From Alphaproteobacteria bacterium (GTDB lineage Bacteria; Pseudomonadota; Alphaproteobacteria; Ferrovibrionales; Ferrovibrionaceae): DNA of 64,000 nucleotides. Position 1 is the stretch's first letter, and each line of letters begins with the position of its first letter. Below, piece after piece: positions 37,537-45,726 of this stretch. The position numbers and the translations under genes are program-made. A model generated the notes under the pieces. That model worked only from the letters and a program-made list of their open reading frames with translations. It searched no databases and was not told the DNA's origin. Where the stretch lies: NCBI GenBank assembly GCA_017307375.1, contig JAFKFH010000008.1, positions 62,001-126,000 of the forward strand, in the 5' to 3' direction.

Positions 37537-38553
37537 ATGAAGATCCTGCGCGGGATCGCCACCCAGCTCGGCACCTTGTGCCTGACCATTCTCGGCCTCC
37601 TCTTCGTCACCTTCTTCATCGGGCGGGTGGTGCCGATCGACCCGGTCCTGGCGATTGCCGGCGACCGGGCGACGCCCGAGCTGGTTGCCAAGATCCGGCT
37701 CGACCTCGGCCTCGACCTGCCGCTCTACCAGCAGTTCTGGAACTACCTGGTCAGGATCGCCCATGGCGATCTCGGCAATTCCGTCCTGACCGCCAAGCCG
37801 ATCATCGAGGATATCGCCACCTATTTCCCGGCGACGATCGAACTGGCGGTGGTGGGCACCGCGCTCGGCGTGCTGATCGGGGTGCCGCTCGGCGTGGTGT
37901 CGGCCGCCGCCCAGGGCCGGATGATCGACCATGTCGTCCGCGTCGTGGCCCTGGCCGGCTACTCGGTGCCGGTATTCTGGCTCGGCCTCGTCGGTCTTCT
38001 GGTGTTCTACGTCAAGCTCGACTGGGTGTCGGGACCCGGGCGGATCGATGCGGTCTACGAATACATCGTCGAACCGCGCACCGGCTTCATGCTGGTCGAT
38101 TGCATTCTCGCCGGCGACTGGGAGGCGGTGAAGAACGCAATCTCCCACTTCATCCTTCCGGCCCTCATCCTCGGCTATTATTCGATGGCATACATCACCC
38201 GCATGACCCGCTCGTTCATGCTGGAGCAGCTGACGCAGGAATACATCGTCACCGCGCGCGTCAAGGGCGTGTCCGAGCGGGCGATCATCTGGCGCCACGC
38301 CTTCGGCAATATCCGCGTGCCGCTGATCACCGTGATCGCCCTGTCGTTCGCGCATCTCCTCGAAGGTACGGTGCTCACCGAAACGGTCTTTGCCTGGCCC
38401 GGCATCGGCCTCTACATCACCCATTCGCTGTTCGGCGCCGATCTCAACGCGGTGTTGGGCGGGACGATCGTCGTCGGCGTCTCTTTCGTCGTGCTCAACC
38501 TGCTATCCGACGCGATCTACGCGTTGCTCGATCCGCGGGCCCGCACGGCATGA
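37537..38553 (+). CDS. ABC transporter permease, DppB family
   Basis: 338 residues from ATG 37537 (MKILRGIATQLG), which gives the usual DppB length and puts the first membrane segment (TLCLTILGLLFVTFFIGRVV) near residue 11. An in-frame ATG at 37486 would add 17 residues encoded across the hairpin and is less likely, although neither start has a strong ribosome site. Later features: VLAIAGDRATPELVAKIRLD, the ATPase-contact loop VTARVKGVSERAIIWRHAF, and the standard end AIYALLDPRARTA. Its stop overlaps the DppC ATG by four bases. Confidence 0.9.
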   Translation: MKILRGIATQLGTLCLTILGLLFVTFFIGRVVPIDPVLAIAGDRATPELVAKIRLDLGLDLPLYQQFWNYLVRIAHGDLGNSVLTAKPIIEDIATYFPATIELAVVGTALGVLIGVPLGVVSAAAQGRMIDHVVRVVALAGYSVPVFWLGLVGLLVFYVKLDWVSGPGRIDAVYEYIVEPRTGFMLVDCILAGDWEAVKNAISHFILPALILGYYSMAYITRMTRSFMLEQLTQEYIVTARVKGVSERAIIWRHAFGNIRVPLITVIALSFAHLLEGTVLTETVFAWPGIGLYITHSLFGADLNAVLGGTIVVGVSFVVLNLLSDAIYALLDPRARTA

Positions 38554-39443
38554 CGGTCAAGGCCTGGCTTCTCGCCGATACCCCGCGATCGCGTACCCAG
38601 GCCCGGCTGGGCCAGGCTTATCTCGGCCTCGCCGCGCTGGTCTCGAACCCGCTGGCGGTGATCGGGCTGATCATCATCGGCCTGCTCGTCGTCGTCGCGG
38701 TCCTCGCCCCCTCCATCGCCACCCACGATCCCTATCTCCAGAACCTGGCCCTGCGCCTGAAACCGCCATCGGCGGAATTCTGGCTCGGGACCGACGCGCT
38801 CGGTCGCGACATCTGGAGCCGGATCGTCTACGGCTCGCGCCTGACCCTGACCATCGTCTGCCTCGTTGCCGTCATCGTCGGTCCGCTGGGCCTCGCCATC
38901 GGCGTGATCGCCGGCTATGCCGGCGGCGTCACCGACCGCGTGCTGATGCGCATCACCGACATCTTCATGGCGTTTCCCAGGCTGATCCTGGCGCTGGCCT
39001 TCGCCGCCGCCCTCGGCGCCGGCATCGAGAACGCGGTCATCGCCATCGCCATCACCGCCTGGCCGCCCTATGCCCGCCTTGCCCGCGCCGAGACGCTGAC
39101 CCGCAAGGGCTCGGACTTCATCGCCGCGATCCGCCTGCAGGGGGCCTCGCCGCTCCGCGTGCTGATCGGCCATATCACGCCGCTCTGCGTTTCCTCGGTC
39201 GTGGTGCGCCTCACGCTCGACATGGCGGGCATCATCCTGATTGCCGCGGGCCTCGGCTTTCTCGGCCTCGGCGCCCGCCCGCCTTCGCCCGAATGGGGTG
39301 CTATGGTCGCCAGCGGCCGCGACTACCTGATCGACCAGTGGTGGGTCGCGACCATGCCGGGCATCGCCATCTTCGTGGTCAGCCTCGGGTTCAATCTGCT
39401 GGGCGACGGCCTGCGCGACGTCCTCGACCCGAAGATGCGGTGA
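38550..39443 (+). CDS. ABC transporter permease, DppC family
   Basis: 297 residues from the overlapping ATG at 38550. The first membrane segment is PLAVIGLIIIGLLVVVAVLA. The family motif FWLGTDALGRDIWSRIVYGS follows, then the cytoplasmic loop RKGSDFIAAIRLQGASPLRV, and the end GDGLRDVLDPKMR is typical. About six membrane segments are expected. Partner of the DppB-like permease just upstream. Confidence 0.94.
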   Translation: MTVKAWLLADTPRSRTQARLGQAYLGLAALVSNPLAVIGLIIIGLLVVVAVLAPSIATHDPYLQNLALRLKPPSAEFWLGTDALGRDIWSRIVYGSRLTLTIVCLVAVIVGPLGLAIGVIAGYAGGVTDRVLMRITDIFMAFPRLILALAFAAALGAGIENAVIAIAITAWPPYARLARAETLTRKGSDFIAAIRLQGASPLRVLIGHITPLCVSSVVVRLTLDMAGIILIAAGLGFLGLGARPPSPEWGAMVASGRDYLIDQWWVATMPGIAIFVVSLGFNLLGDGLRDVLDPKMR

Positions 39444-39448
39444 GTGCC

Positions 39449-40285
39449 ATGTCCTCTCCCCTGCTCGCCATCGAAGGCCTGAACGTCAGTTTCGAAACCC
39501 GCAAGGGCCTGGTACGTGCCACCCGCGACGTGACCTGGTCGATGGGGCGCGAGAAGATTGCGATCGTCGGCGAATCCGGTTCGGGCAAGTCGATGTCGGC
39601 CCGGGCCATGCTGGGGCTGATCCAGCCGCCGGGGCGGGTCGAGGCGCGCCGCCTGGAATTCGACGGGATCGACCTGCGCGGCCTCAGGCCGAAGGACTGG
39701 CTGGCGATCCGCGGCCGGCGCATTTCGATGGTGATGCAGGATCCGCGTTATTCGCTGAACCCGGTGATGACGGTCGGTCGCCAGATCGCCGAGGCCTACG
39801 TCATCCATCACGGCGCAACCGCGGCGGAAGCCAGGCGGCGCAGCCTGGAAATGCTCTCGGCCGTGCATATCCGCGACCCCGAGCGGGTGTTCGGCGCCTA
39901 TCCGCACGAAATATCGGGCGGCATGGGCCAGCGGGTGATGATTGCGATGATGCTGATCCCCGAGCCCGAGTTGCTGATCGCCGACGAGCCGACCTCGGCC
40001 CTCGACGTCACCGTGCAGAACCAGGTGCTCGCCATCATCGACGAGATGGTGACCCGACGCGGCATGGGCCTCGTCTTCATCAGCCACGACCTCGGCCTGG
40101 TCTCGTCGTTCTGCGATCGGGTGCTGATCATGTATGCCGGCCGCGTGGTCGAGGAATGCGCGGCCCGCGACCTGCACAAGGCAAGCCACCCCTACACGCG
40201 CGGCCTGCTCGCCTGCCAACCCAGGCTGGGCGAAACGACCGCCGAACTCGCGACGCTGAACCGCCAGGCGGAGTGGGCGCGATGA
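39449..40285 (+). CDS. ABC transporter ATPase, DppD family
   Basis: 278 residues from ATG 39449; a GTG at 39440, overlapping the permease stop, is an in-frame alternative that would add three residues. Walker [15 protein letters not shown], signature ISGGMGQRVMIAMML, Walker [15 protein letters not shown], and H-loop FISHDLGLVSS are intact. The C-terminal solute-specific extension typical of DppD is short. Overlaps the DppF-like gene by four bases. Confidence 0.93.
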   Translation: MSSPLLAIEGLNVSFETRKGLVRATRDVTWSMGREKIAIVGESGSGKSMSARAMLGLIQPPGRVEARRLEFDGIDLRGLRPKDWLAIRGRRISMVMQDPRYSLNPVMTVGRQIAEAYVIHHGATAAEARRRSLEMLSAVHIRDPERVFGAYPHEISGGMGQRVMIAMMLIPEPELLIADEPTSALDVTVQNQVLAIIDEMVTRRGMGLVFISHDLGLVSSFCDRVLIMYAGRVVEECAARDLHKASHPYTRGLLACQPRLGETTAELATLNRQAEWAR

Positions 40286-41031
40286 TCACCGTCGACCGAC
40301 TGTCGGTCCGCTTCGGCTCGGCCCTCGCCGTGCGCGAGGCGAGCTTTGAAGTCGCCAAGGGTGAGAGTTTCGGGCTGGTCGGCGAATCCGGATCGGGCAA
40401 GTCGACGATCCTGCGGGCGCTGACCGGGCTGGTCGACATTGCCGGCGGCACGATGATCCTGGACGGCGAGGCACTGGGCACGAAGCGCAGCCGGCGTTTC
40501 CACCGCGTCGTCCAGATGGTGTTCCAGGACCCCTACGGCTCGCTGCATCCGCGGCACACGATCGACCGCATCCTGTCCGAACCCTGCGCCATTCACGGAC
40601 TGGACCGGCCCGAGCAAAGGGTACTGGGCGCGCTCGACGACGTCGGCCTCGGGCCGTCCTTCCGCTTCCGCTATCCCCACCAGTTGTCGGGCGGCCAGCG
40701 TCAGCGCGTGGCGATCGCCCGTGCCATCATCGCCGAACCGCAAATCCTGCTGCTCGACGAACCGACCTCGGCCCTCGACGTCTCGATCCAGGCCGAGGTC
40801 CTGAACCTGCTGGCGCGGCTCCGCCGCCAGCGTGGCCTGACCTATATCCTGGTCAGCCACAACCTCGCCGTCGTCGCCCATATGTGCGAGCGGCTGGCGG
40901 TGATGAATCGGGGCGAGATCGTCGAGCAGTTGACCGCCGCCGATCTGCATCGTCGTGAGGCCGGCACCGAGTACACCCGGTTGCTGATGCGGGCCAGCGA
41001 AGGATACGACCCGGCACTCGCCAGTCTCTAG
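40282..41031 (+). CDS. ABC transporter ATPase, DppF family
   Basis: 249 residues, somewhat short because the C-terminal Cys-rich oligopeptide domain is lacking. Walker [15 protein letters not shown], signature [15 protein letters not shown], Walker B ILLLDEPTSALDVS, H-loop LVSHNLAVVAH. It is the last gene of the plus-strand transporter operon; its TAG stop shares the palindrome CTAG (41028-41031) with the convergent phosphotriesterase-family gene. Confidence 0.93.
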   Translation: MITVDRLSVRFGSALAVREASFEVAKGESFGLVGESGSGKSTILRALTGLVDIAGGTMILDGEALGTKRSRRFHRVVQMVFQDPYGSLHPRHTIDRILSEPCAIHGLDRPEQRVLGALDDVGLGPSFRFRYPHQLSGGQRQRVAIARAIIAEPQILLLDEPTSALDVSIQAEVLNLLARLRRQRGLTYILVSHNLAVVAHMCERLAVMNRGEIVEQLTAADLHRREAGTEYTRLLMRASEGYDPALASL

Positions 41032-42068
41032 ACGAAGGTCAGCAACCGCCGCGGGTTGGCGACCAGGATCGCCGCTATCTCGGCCTCGTCGAACCCGCGC
41101 CGGCGCATCAGCGGCAGGATATTGGCGAAGATGTGCTGATAGCCGTGGCCGCCGTAACGGCCGAGACGCGTGCGGTTGCAGATGTCGTGGCTGATCAGGA
41201 TCCGGTCGAGATGGCCGTGCGCGATCAGCAGGCGGATCCAGCGCAACCTGGTGGCATCGTTCGGCAGGTCGATGTCGGGATTGGGAAAATAGTTCGATTC
41301 CCAGCCGAACAGGTCGAACTCGATGACGCAGCCGGTATCGGCCAGCCGCAGCAGCCGATCATCGTCGAAGATGGTGCGGTCGACATGGCTGATGATCAAC
41401 CGCTCGACCGGATTGCCGGCGGCACGGACGAAATCAGCGACCTGCCGGGGCTGGTCTTCATGCCGGCCGGGGTGCACGTTGAGCGCCGCGCCGGTCTCCG
41501 TCTGCGCGATCAGCGCGCCGCGCATCACCCGTTGCTCCTGGTCGGTCCAGGGCGATTGGCAACCGATCTCGCCGATGATGCCGGCACGCACCTCGGTGCC
41601 CCACGCGCCCACGGTGATCTGGGCGATCATCTCGGCGGCGAAGTCCTCGACCGTCCGATCGGCATTGCGCGGGTCCTGATAGGCATGAACATAGTGGCCG
41701 CACCCCATCACCACATGGGCGCCCGAGCCTTGCGCGATCGCCACCAGCGCCATGGGGTCCGGCTTCAGCCCGCCGGTGGTCAGTTCAACCACGGTGCGTC
41801 CACCGGCCGCGATCATCTCGCGCAGTTCGGCGATCGCGATGTCCTGCTGGTCCAGGCGAAAATTCGGCCGGTTGTAGACTTGGCCGTAGCGGGCCTTGAA
41901 GCAGTTGCAGAGGTCGATCTCCTCATCGGTCACGTCCTCGGCACGGAAGCGCGATTGCAGGCCCGGCGAATGCAGGTCGATGATCAGATGCTCGTGCATC
42001 AGGGCCGGGCCGACCTCGGAGGGATCGATCAGCCCGGTGACGGTCTGGACCTTGCCGCGCAAGCTCAT
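41028..42068 (-). CDS. Phosphotriesterase-family metal-dependent hydrolase
   Basis: 346 residues, TIM-barrel amidohydrolase. Metal ligands in order: H25 and H27 (ALMHEHLIID), H199 (NVHPGRH), H228 (ISHVDR), D295 (ISHDIC). The residue bridging the two metals is a glutamate (E167, GIIGEIGCQ) rather than the carboxylated lysine of phosphotriesterase, as in PHP and some lactonase/esterase relatives. The native reaction is probably hydrolysis of a lactone, ester or amide, not of a phosphotriester. It overlaps the aminotransferase gene upstream by four bases, so both probably act on the compound imported by the convergent Dpp system. Confidence 0.88.
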   Translation of the reverse strand: MSLRGKVQTVTGLIDPSEVGPALMHEHLIIDLHSPGLQSRFRAEDVTDEEIDLCNCFKARYGQVYNRPNFRLDQQDIAIAELREMIAAGGRTVVELTTGGLKPDPMALVAIAQGSGAHVVMGCGHYVHAYQDPRNADRTVEDFAAEMIAQITVGAWGTEVRAGIIGEIGCQSPWTDQEQRVMRGALIAQTETGAALNVHPGRHEDQPRQVADFVRAAGNPVERLIISHVDRTIFDDDRLLRLADTGCVIEFDLFGWESNYFPNPDIDLPNDATRLRWIRLLIAHGHLDRILISHDICNRTRLGRYGGHGYQHIFANILPLMRRRGFDEAEIAAILVANPRRLLTFV

Positions 42069-43303
42069 GAAAACAGTACCCGCCGGTCGGTGACGAAGCG
42101 GTCCGTCGCCGCGATGAAGGCGGCGATGTCATCGTCGGTGATGGCAAACGACAGCGCGATCAGGCCGCGCTGGGCGAAGTAGATGCCATCGCGCAGCAGG
42201 TCGAGGAAAATCAGCTTGCGCAGACCGGCATCGCCGCGCGCATGGAGGTTCATCAGCGACCCGAGCCCGGTGACGTGGAACGGCGCCCGGCGCTTCTCGA
42301 ACAACGCGTTGAGGGTCACGCGAAACCGCTCGCCCCGTCCGTTGACCTCGGCCAGGGCCTCGGCCGTCAGCAGGCCGGCGGCGGCGATGCCGGCGGCCAT
42401 GGTCAGGGTATTGTTGTTGAAGGTGCCGGCGTGCCCCAGTGAACCGGGCCGGCGCGGGTCGAACAGGTCCATGATGTCGCGGCGCCCGCCGAAGCAGCCG
42501 AAGGCCAGGCCGCCGCCGAAGAACTTGCCGATCGTGGTCATGTCGGGCGTGATCCCGAGCACCGCCTGCTGCCCCCCCACCGACAGGCGAGAGGTCTGGA
42601 TTTCATCGAAGATCAGCACCGCGCCGGCGGCCGTCGCCGCCTCGCGCAACGCGCCCAGAAATGCCGGTGTGCCGGGCAGGCAGCCACCGGCCCCGAGCAT
42701 CGGTTCGACCAGAATCGCCGCGGTGTCGCCATCGATCAGCGCCCGGGCCGCCGCGGCATCGTTGTAGGGCGCCGTGACGAAGCGGTGCGGCACCGTCACC
42801 GGGCTGCCGCCGGGCGGAAAGACCAGCACGCCGCCGTGATAGCCGCCTTCGAACACCACGATCTTGCGGCGGCCGGTATGGGCGACGGCGGCGGCGAGCG
42901 CCATCAGATTGGCTTCGGTGCCCGAATTGGTGAAGCGCAGCAGATCCATCGACGGAAAGCGGGCGCAGATGAGCGCCGCCAGTTCCGCCTCCAGCCGGTT
43001 GTGGCCGGAAAGGTTGATCCCATCGTCCAGCGCGGCGGCGATAGCCTGTTTCAGCGGGGCGGGCGAATGGCCGAAGATGCCCGCGGTGAACTCGCCGAGG
43101 AAATCGATGTAGTCATGGCCGTCGGCATCGGTCAGCCGCGCCCCCTGCCCGCGGACCATGCACAGCGGAAACGGATCGTGGAACAGCGAGGTGCGCGTAT
43201 TGCCGCCCGGCATCGCCGTGGCGGCACGGTCATGCTGCGCCCGGCTGGCCGGATTGCGGGCGACATAGTCGTCGATGGCGGCGGCAAGCATCCGGTCGAG
43301 CAT
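42065..43303 (-). CDS. Class III aminotransferase, glutamate-1-semialdehyde aminomutase-like
   Basis: 412 residues. MPGGNTRTSLFHDPFPLCM, RFTNSGTEANLMALAAA and VVFEGGYHGGVLVF resemble glutamate-1-semialdehyde aminomutase. The PLP lysine is K260 in TTIGKFFGGGLAFG, and D233 (FDEIQTSRL) contacts the cofactor nitrogen. HemL itself has DEVMTGF at this place, and the catabolic setting (hydrolase, CoA transferase, transporter) argues against a tetrapyrrole role. It is more likely a beta- or gamma-amino acid aminotransferase or mutase. A strong inverted repeat lies 18-40 bases before its ATG. Confidence 0.88.
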   Translation of the reverse strand: MLDRMLAAAIDDYVARNPASRAQHDRAATAMPGGNTRTSLFHDPFPLCMVRGQGARLTDADGHDYIDFLGEFTAGIFGHSPAPLKQAIAAALDDGINLSGHNRLEAELAALICARFPSMDLLRFTNSGTEANLMALAAAVAHTGRRKIVVFEGGYHGGVLVFPPGGSPVTVPHRFVTAPYNDAAAARALIDGDTAAILVEPMLGAGGCLPGTPAFLGALREAATAAGAVLIFDEIQTSRLSVGGQQAVLGITPDMTTIGKFFGGGLAFGCFGGRRDIMDLFDPRRPGSLGHAGTFNNNTLTMAAGIAAAGLLTAEALAEVNGRGERFRVTLNALFEKRRAPFHVTGLGSLMNLHARGDAGLRKLIFLDLLRDGIYFAQRGLIALSFAITDDDIAAFIAATDRFVTDRRVLFS

Positions 43304-43320
43304 AATCAGCCCAGCGATTC

Positions 43321-43343
43321 TCTATTGTACGATGAACAATAGA
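43321..43343. promoter_or_regulatory. 8-7-8 inverted repeat, candidate operator of the aminotransferase-hydrolase pair
   Basis: TCTATTGT-ACGATGA-ACAATAGA is a perfect 8-bp inverted repeat with a 7-base spacer in the 95-base gap upstream of the aminotransferase gene. The ATTGT...ACAAT core is of the kind bound by GntR-family (FCD/VanR) regulators. No such regulator is adjacent; the GntR at 57039-57779, LysR at 44703 and IclR at 34851 are the nearest candidates within the window. Confidence 0.55.
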
Positions 43344-43398
43344 AGCATCGGCGCGGCGGCTGTGCAAGCCCGCTGGCTGCTGCGGCGGACGCAGGCCT

Positions 43399-44565
43399 CT
43401 AGGCCACCCGGTCATTGCCGGGGGCCGCGAGCTCGGCCAGCACCTCCGCCGTGTGCTCGCCCGGCTGCCCCGGCGCGATACGCACGGCGACCGGCGCCTC
43501 GTCGAGATGAACCGGCGAACCGACGATGCGCATCGTCTCATGCGCGTTATCGGCTTCCAGGATCATGCCGTTGACCCGGGTCTGTTCGTCGGCCAGCGCT
43601 TCGGCCAGCGTCCGCACCGGCGCGCAGAGCAGGTCCTGCGCCTCCAGCCGGTCGAGCCAGTAGCCGGTGCTGCCGGTCGCAAAGCGCGCCCGGAAGATCG
43701 CATGCAGCGCGCGCTTGTTGGCGACCTGCAGATCGTGGCTGGCGAACCGCGGATCGCCGGCGAGATCGGGCAGGTCGAGCGCACGGCCGATATCGGCCAG
43801 CGGATCGGCCTTGAAGGCACCGACCAGCACCAATGCGCCGTCGGTCGTCGCGAAGACGCCGGTGAGCGGCATGGCACCCCAGTTGACTTCGCGGCCGCGC
43901 ATCATCTGGGCGGCCGCTTCCTGCGTCTGGGCGGCCAGCATCGAATCGAACAGCGAGACCGACAGCCGCTGCCCCCGTCCAGTCTTGTACCGTTGCAGCA
44001 GCGCCAGCAGGATGCCCTGCGCCAGATGCATGCCGGTAGTGTAGTCGGCCATGGCGGTGGCGCCGATCACCAGCGGATGATCGTCGTCCGACCGTCGGTG
44101 CATCACCCCGCTGACCGCCTGGGCCAGCACGTCCTGGCCACCCTTGTGCGCATAGGGTCCGGTCAGGCCGAAACCCGAGCCGGAGGCGTAGATCAGGCGG
44201 GGATTGCGGCGGCGCAGGGTTTCCCAGCCGAAGCCCATGCGGTCCATCACCCCGGCGCGGAAGTTCGAGACGACGACGTCGGCCTGGTCGAGCAGCCGAA
44301 GCACGACATCCTTCATCCCGGGCTGGCCGAGATCGAGCATGACCGAGCGCTTGTTGCGGTTCAGCGAACAGTAGACCGGACCGACCAGGCCGGCGGGATC
44401 GTTCGGAAACGACGTGCGCGACAGGTCGCCGGCCGGCGGCCGTTCGATCTTGATGACGTCGGCGCCGTAGTCGGCCAGGACCTGGGTGGCGATCGGCCCC
44501 ATCACCACCTGGGTGAAGTCGATCACCCTGATACCGGCAAGCGGCAGGTCGGCGGGATCGGTCAT
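43399..44565 (-). CDS. Family III CoA transferase (CaiB/BaiF)
   Basis: 388 residues from ATG 44565. LAGIRVIDFTQVVMGPIATQ and LADYGADVIKIERP open the fold; the catalytic aspartate is D174 (GATAMADYTTGMH). SLNRNKRSVMLDLGQPGMKD and SGFGLTGPYAHKGGQDVLAQ are conserved blocks. It transfers CoA between carboxylates. It is divergent from the LysR gene (137 bases apart), the classical arrangement of a LysR regulator and its target, and may feed the acyl-CoA dehydrogenase at 45727. It differs clearly from the CoA transferase at 33678-34829. Confidence 0.91.
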   Translation of the reverse strand: MTDPADLPLAGIRVIDFTQVVMGPIATQVLADYGADVIKIERPPAGDLSRTSFPNDPAGLVGPVYCSLNRNKRSVMLDLGQPGMKDVVLRLLDQADVVVSNFRAGVMDRMGFGWETLRRRNPRLIYASGSGFGLTGPYAHKGGQDVLAQAVSGVMHRRSDDDHPLVIGATAMADYTTGMHLAQGILLALLQRYKTGRGQRLSVSLFDSMLAAQTQEAAAQMMRGREVNWGAMPLTGVFATTDGALVLVGAFKADPLADIGRALDLPDLAGDPRFASHDLQVANKRALHAIFRARFATGSTGYWLDRLEAQDLLCAPVRTLAEALADEQTRVNGMILEADNAHETMRIVGSPVHLDEAPVAVRIAPGQPGEHTAEVLAELAAPGNDRVA

Positions 44566-44618
44566 GGCGGGGCGCTCCGGGTCGATTGGTCCAGCTTCGG
44601 GATACACGATCCGCCGTC

Positions 44619-44635
44619 CCCGGCATATCGCCGGG
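44619..44635. promoter_or_regulatory. Inverted repeat in the LysR/CoA-transferase divergent region
   Basis: CCCGGC-ATATC-GCCGGG is a perfect 6-bp inverted repeat midway between the CoA transferase ATG (44565) and the LysR start (44703). It is a possible LysR binding site by position, though its GC-rich arms do not show a clear T-N11-A core. Confidence 0.33.
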
Positions 44636-44702
44636 TTTCGTGCACAGCGTTGCCGAAATGTGTACGCTGGACCCGAACAACACAATCGACGGGGATGTTC
44701 GC

Positions 44703-45623
44703 GTGCATGCCGCTGCCTTGCGCTACCTGTTGAAGGTCGCCGATCTCGGGTCGATCCGGCGCGCCGCCGATGCGCTGAATGTCGCCGCCTCGGCGGTCAA
44801 TCGCCAGATCCTCAACCTGGAGCACGAGGTCGGCACGCCGTTGTTCGACCGCACCGCCAAGGGTGTGCGCCCGACCGATGCCGGCCGCCTGCTGATCCGT
44901 CATGCCCGCGAAACCTTGAGCGGCTATGCGCATGTGATGGCCGAGATCAACGGCCTTGCCGGCGAGCATGTCGGCGAGGTCGGGCTGATCGGCCTGGCCT
45001 CGGCGATCGAGACCCTGCTGCCCCCGGCGATGGTCGAACTCGCGCGCGACTATCCCGGCATCGACCTGCGGCTGGTCGAGGCCGACCCCGCCCAGGCGGT
45101 GGCTGGCCTGAAGGCGCAGAACTTCGAGCTGGCGATCCTTTTCGTCGACCGCCGCAACCACGAGTTCCAGATGCTGGCCCAACTCGATACCGCGATCGGC
45201 GCGGTGATGCGCAGCGACCATCCGCTGGCCCGGCGGCAGAGCGTGACACTGACCGAATGCGCCGAGCACGACGTCGTCATGTTCACCGACCGCTGGATGA
45301 TCGCCCCGATCATGGAGGCCGAGTTCGGCCGCACCGGGGCGCGCTTCAGGCCCCGCATCGTCTCGAACTCGATGGTCGTGATGGCCGCGGCGGTGCGCAG
45401 CGGGATCGGCATCGGTTTTTTCACCCCGCTCGGCTTCATCGACGAGATTCGCCGGGGCGACGTCGTCCACATCCCGATCGCCCCGGCCCTGGCCGGGGCC
45501 GGCGGGCTGGGGCTGTTTGCCGCCAGGGGGGCGCCGCTGTCGCCGCCGGTGCGCGTTGTCGCCGACCACTTCGCCGACGTCTTCGCCCGGCTTCAGACCG
45601 AACTCGACGGCCTGCAAGGCTGA
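44703..45623 (+). CDS. LysR-family transcriptional regulator
   Basis: 306 residues from GTG 44703, chosen for GGGGA seven bases before it and the normal LysR length. The helix-turn-helix is RYLLKVADLGSIRRAADAL, then AASAVNRQILNLEHEVGTPL. The effector domain includes VGLIGLASAIETLLPPAMVE and SGIGIGFFTPLGFIDEI. An upstream ATG (44658) is possible. It probably controls the divergent CoA transferase and the acyl-CoA dehydrogenase 103 bases downstream. A hairpin follows the stop at 45634-45652. Confidence 0.91.
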   Translation: MHAAALRYLLKVADLGSIRRAADALNVAASAVNRQILNLEHEVGTPLFDRTAKGVRPTDAGRLLIRHARETLSGYAHVMAEINGLAGEHVGEVGLIGLASAIETLLPPAMVELARDYPGIDLRLVEADPAQAVAGLKAQNFELAILFVDRRNHEFQMLAQLDTAIGAVMRSDHPLARRQSVTLTECAEHDVVMFTDRWMIAPIMEAEFGRTGARFRPRIVSNSMVVMAAAVRSGIGIGFFTPLGFIDEIRRGDVVHIPIAPALAGAGGLGLFAARGAPLSPPVRVVADHFADVFARLQTELDGLQG

Positions 45624-45633
45624 GGCGCGACGG

Positions 45634-45652
45634 CGTTGCCGGTTCGGCAACG
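45634..45652 (+). terminator. Hairpin after the LysR gene
   Basis: CGTTGCCG-GTT-CGGCAACG is a perfect 8-bp stem with a three-base loop, ten bases after the LysR stop. No T-run follows, so it may be a weak terminator or an intercistronic stability element before the acyl-CoA dehydrogenase gene at 45727. Confidence 0.45.
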
Positions 45653-45726
45653 GGCCGTAAGCAAATCGATGGTACCCGCCCGCCGCCGCTTGCGCGCTTA
45701 ATCGGCGCGCAGAGGAGAAGCAATCG

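Noticed and set aside
42065-43303. Glutamate-1-semialdehyde aminomutase of haem synthesis (HemL)
   Set aside because: The cofactor motif differs (DEIQTSR), the operon is catabolic, and a second equally divergent GSA-like enzyme occurs at 57779-59005.
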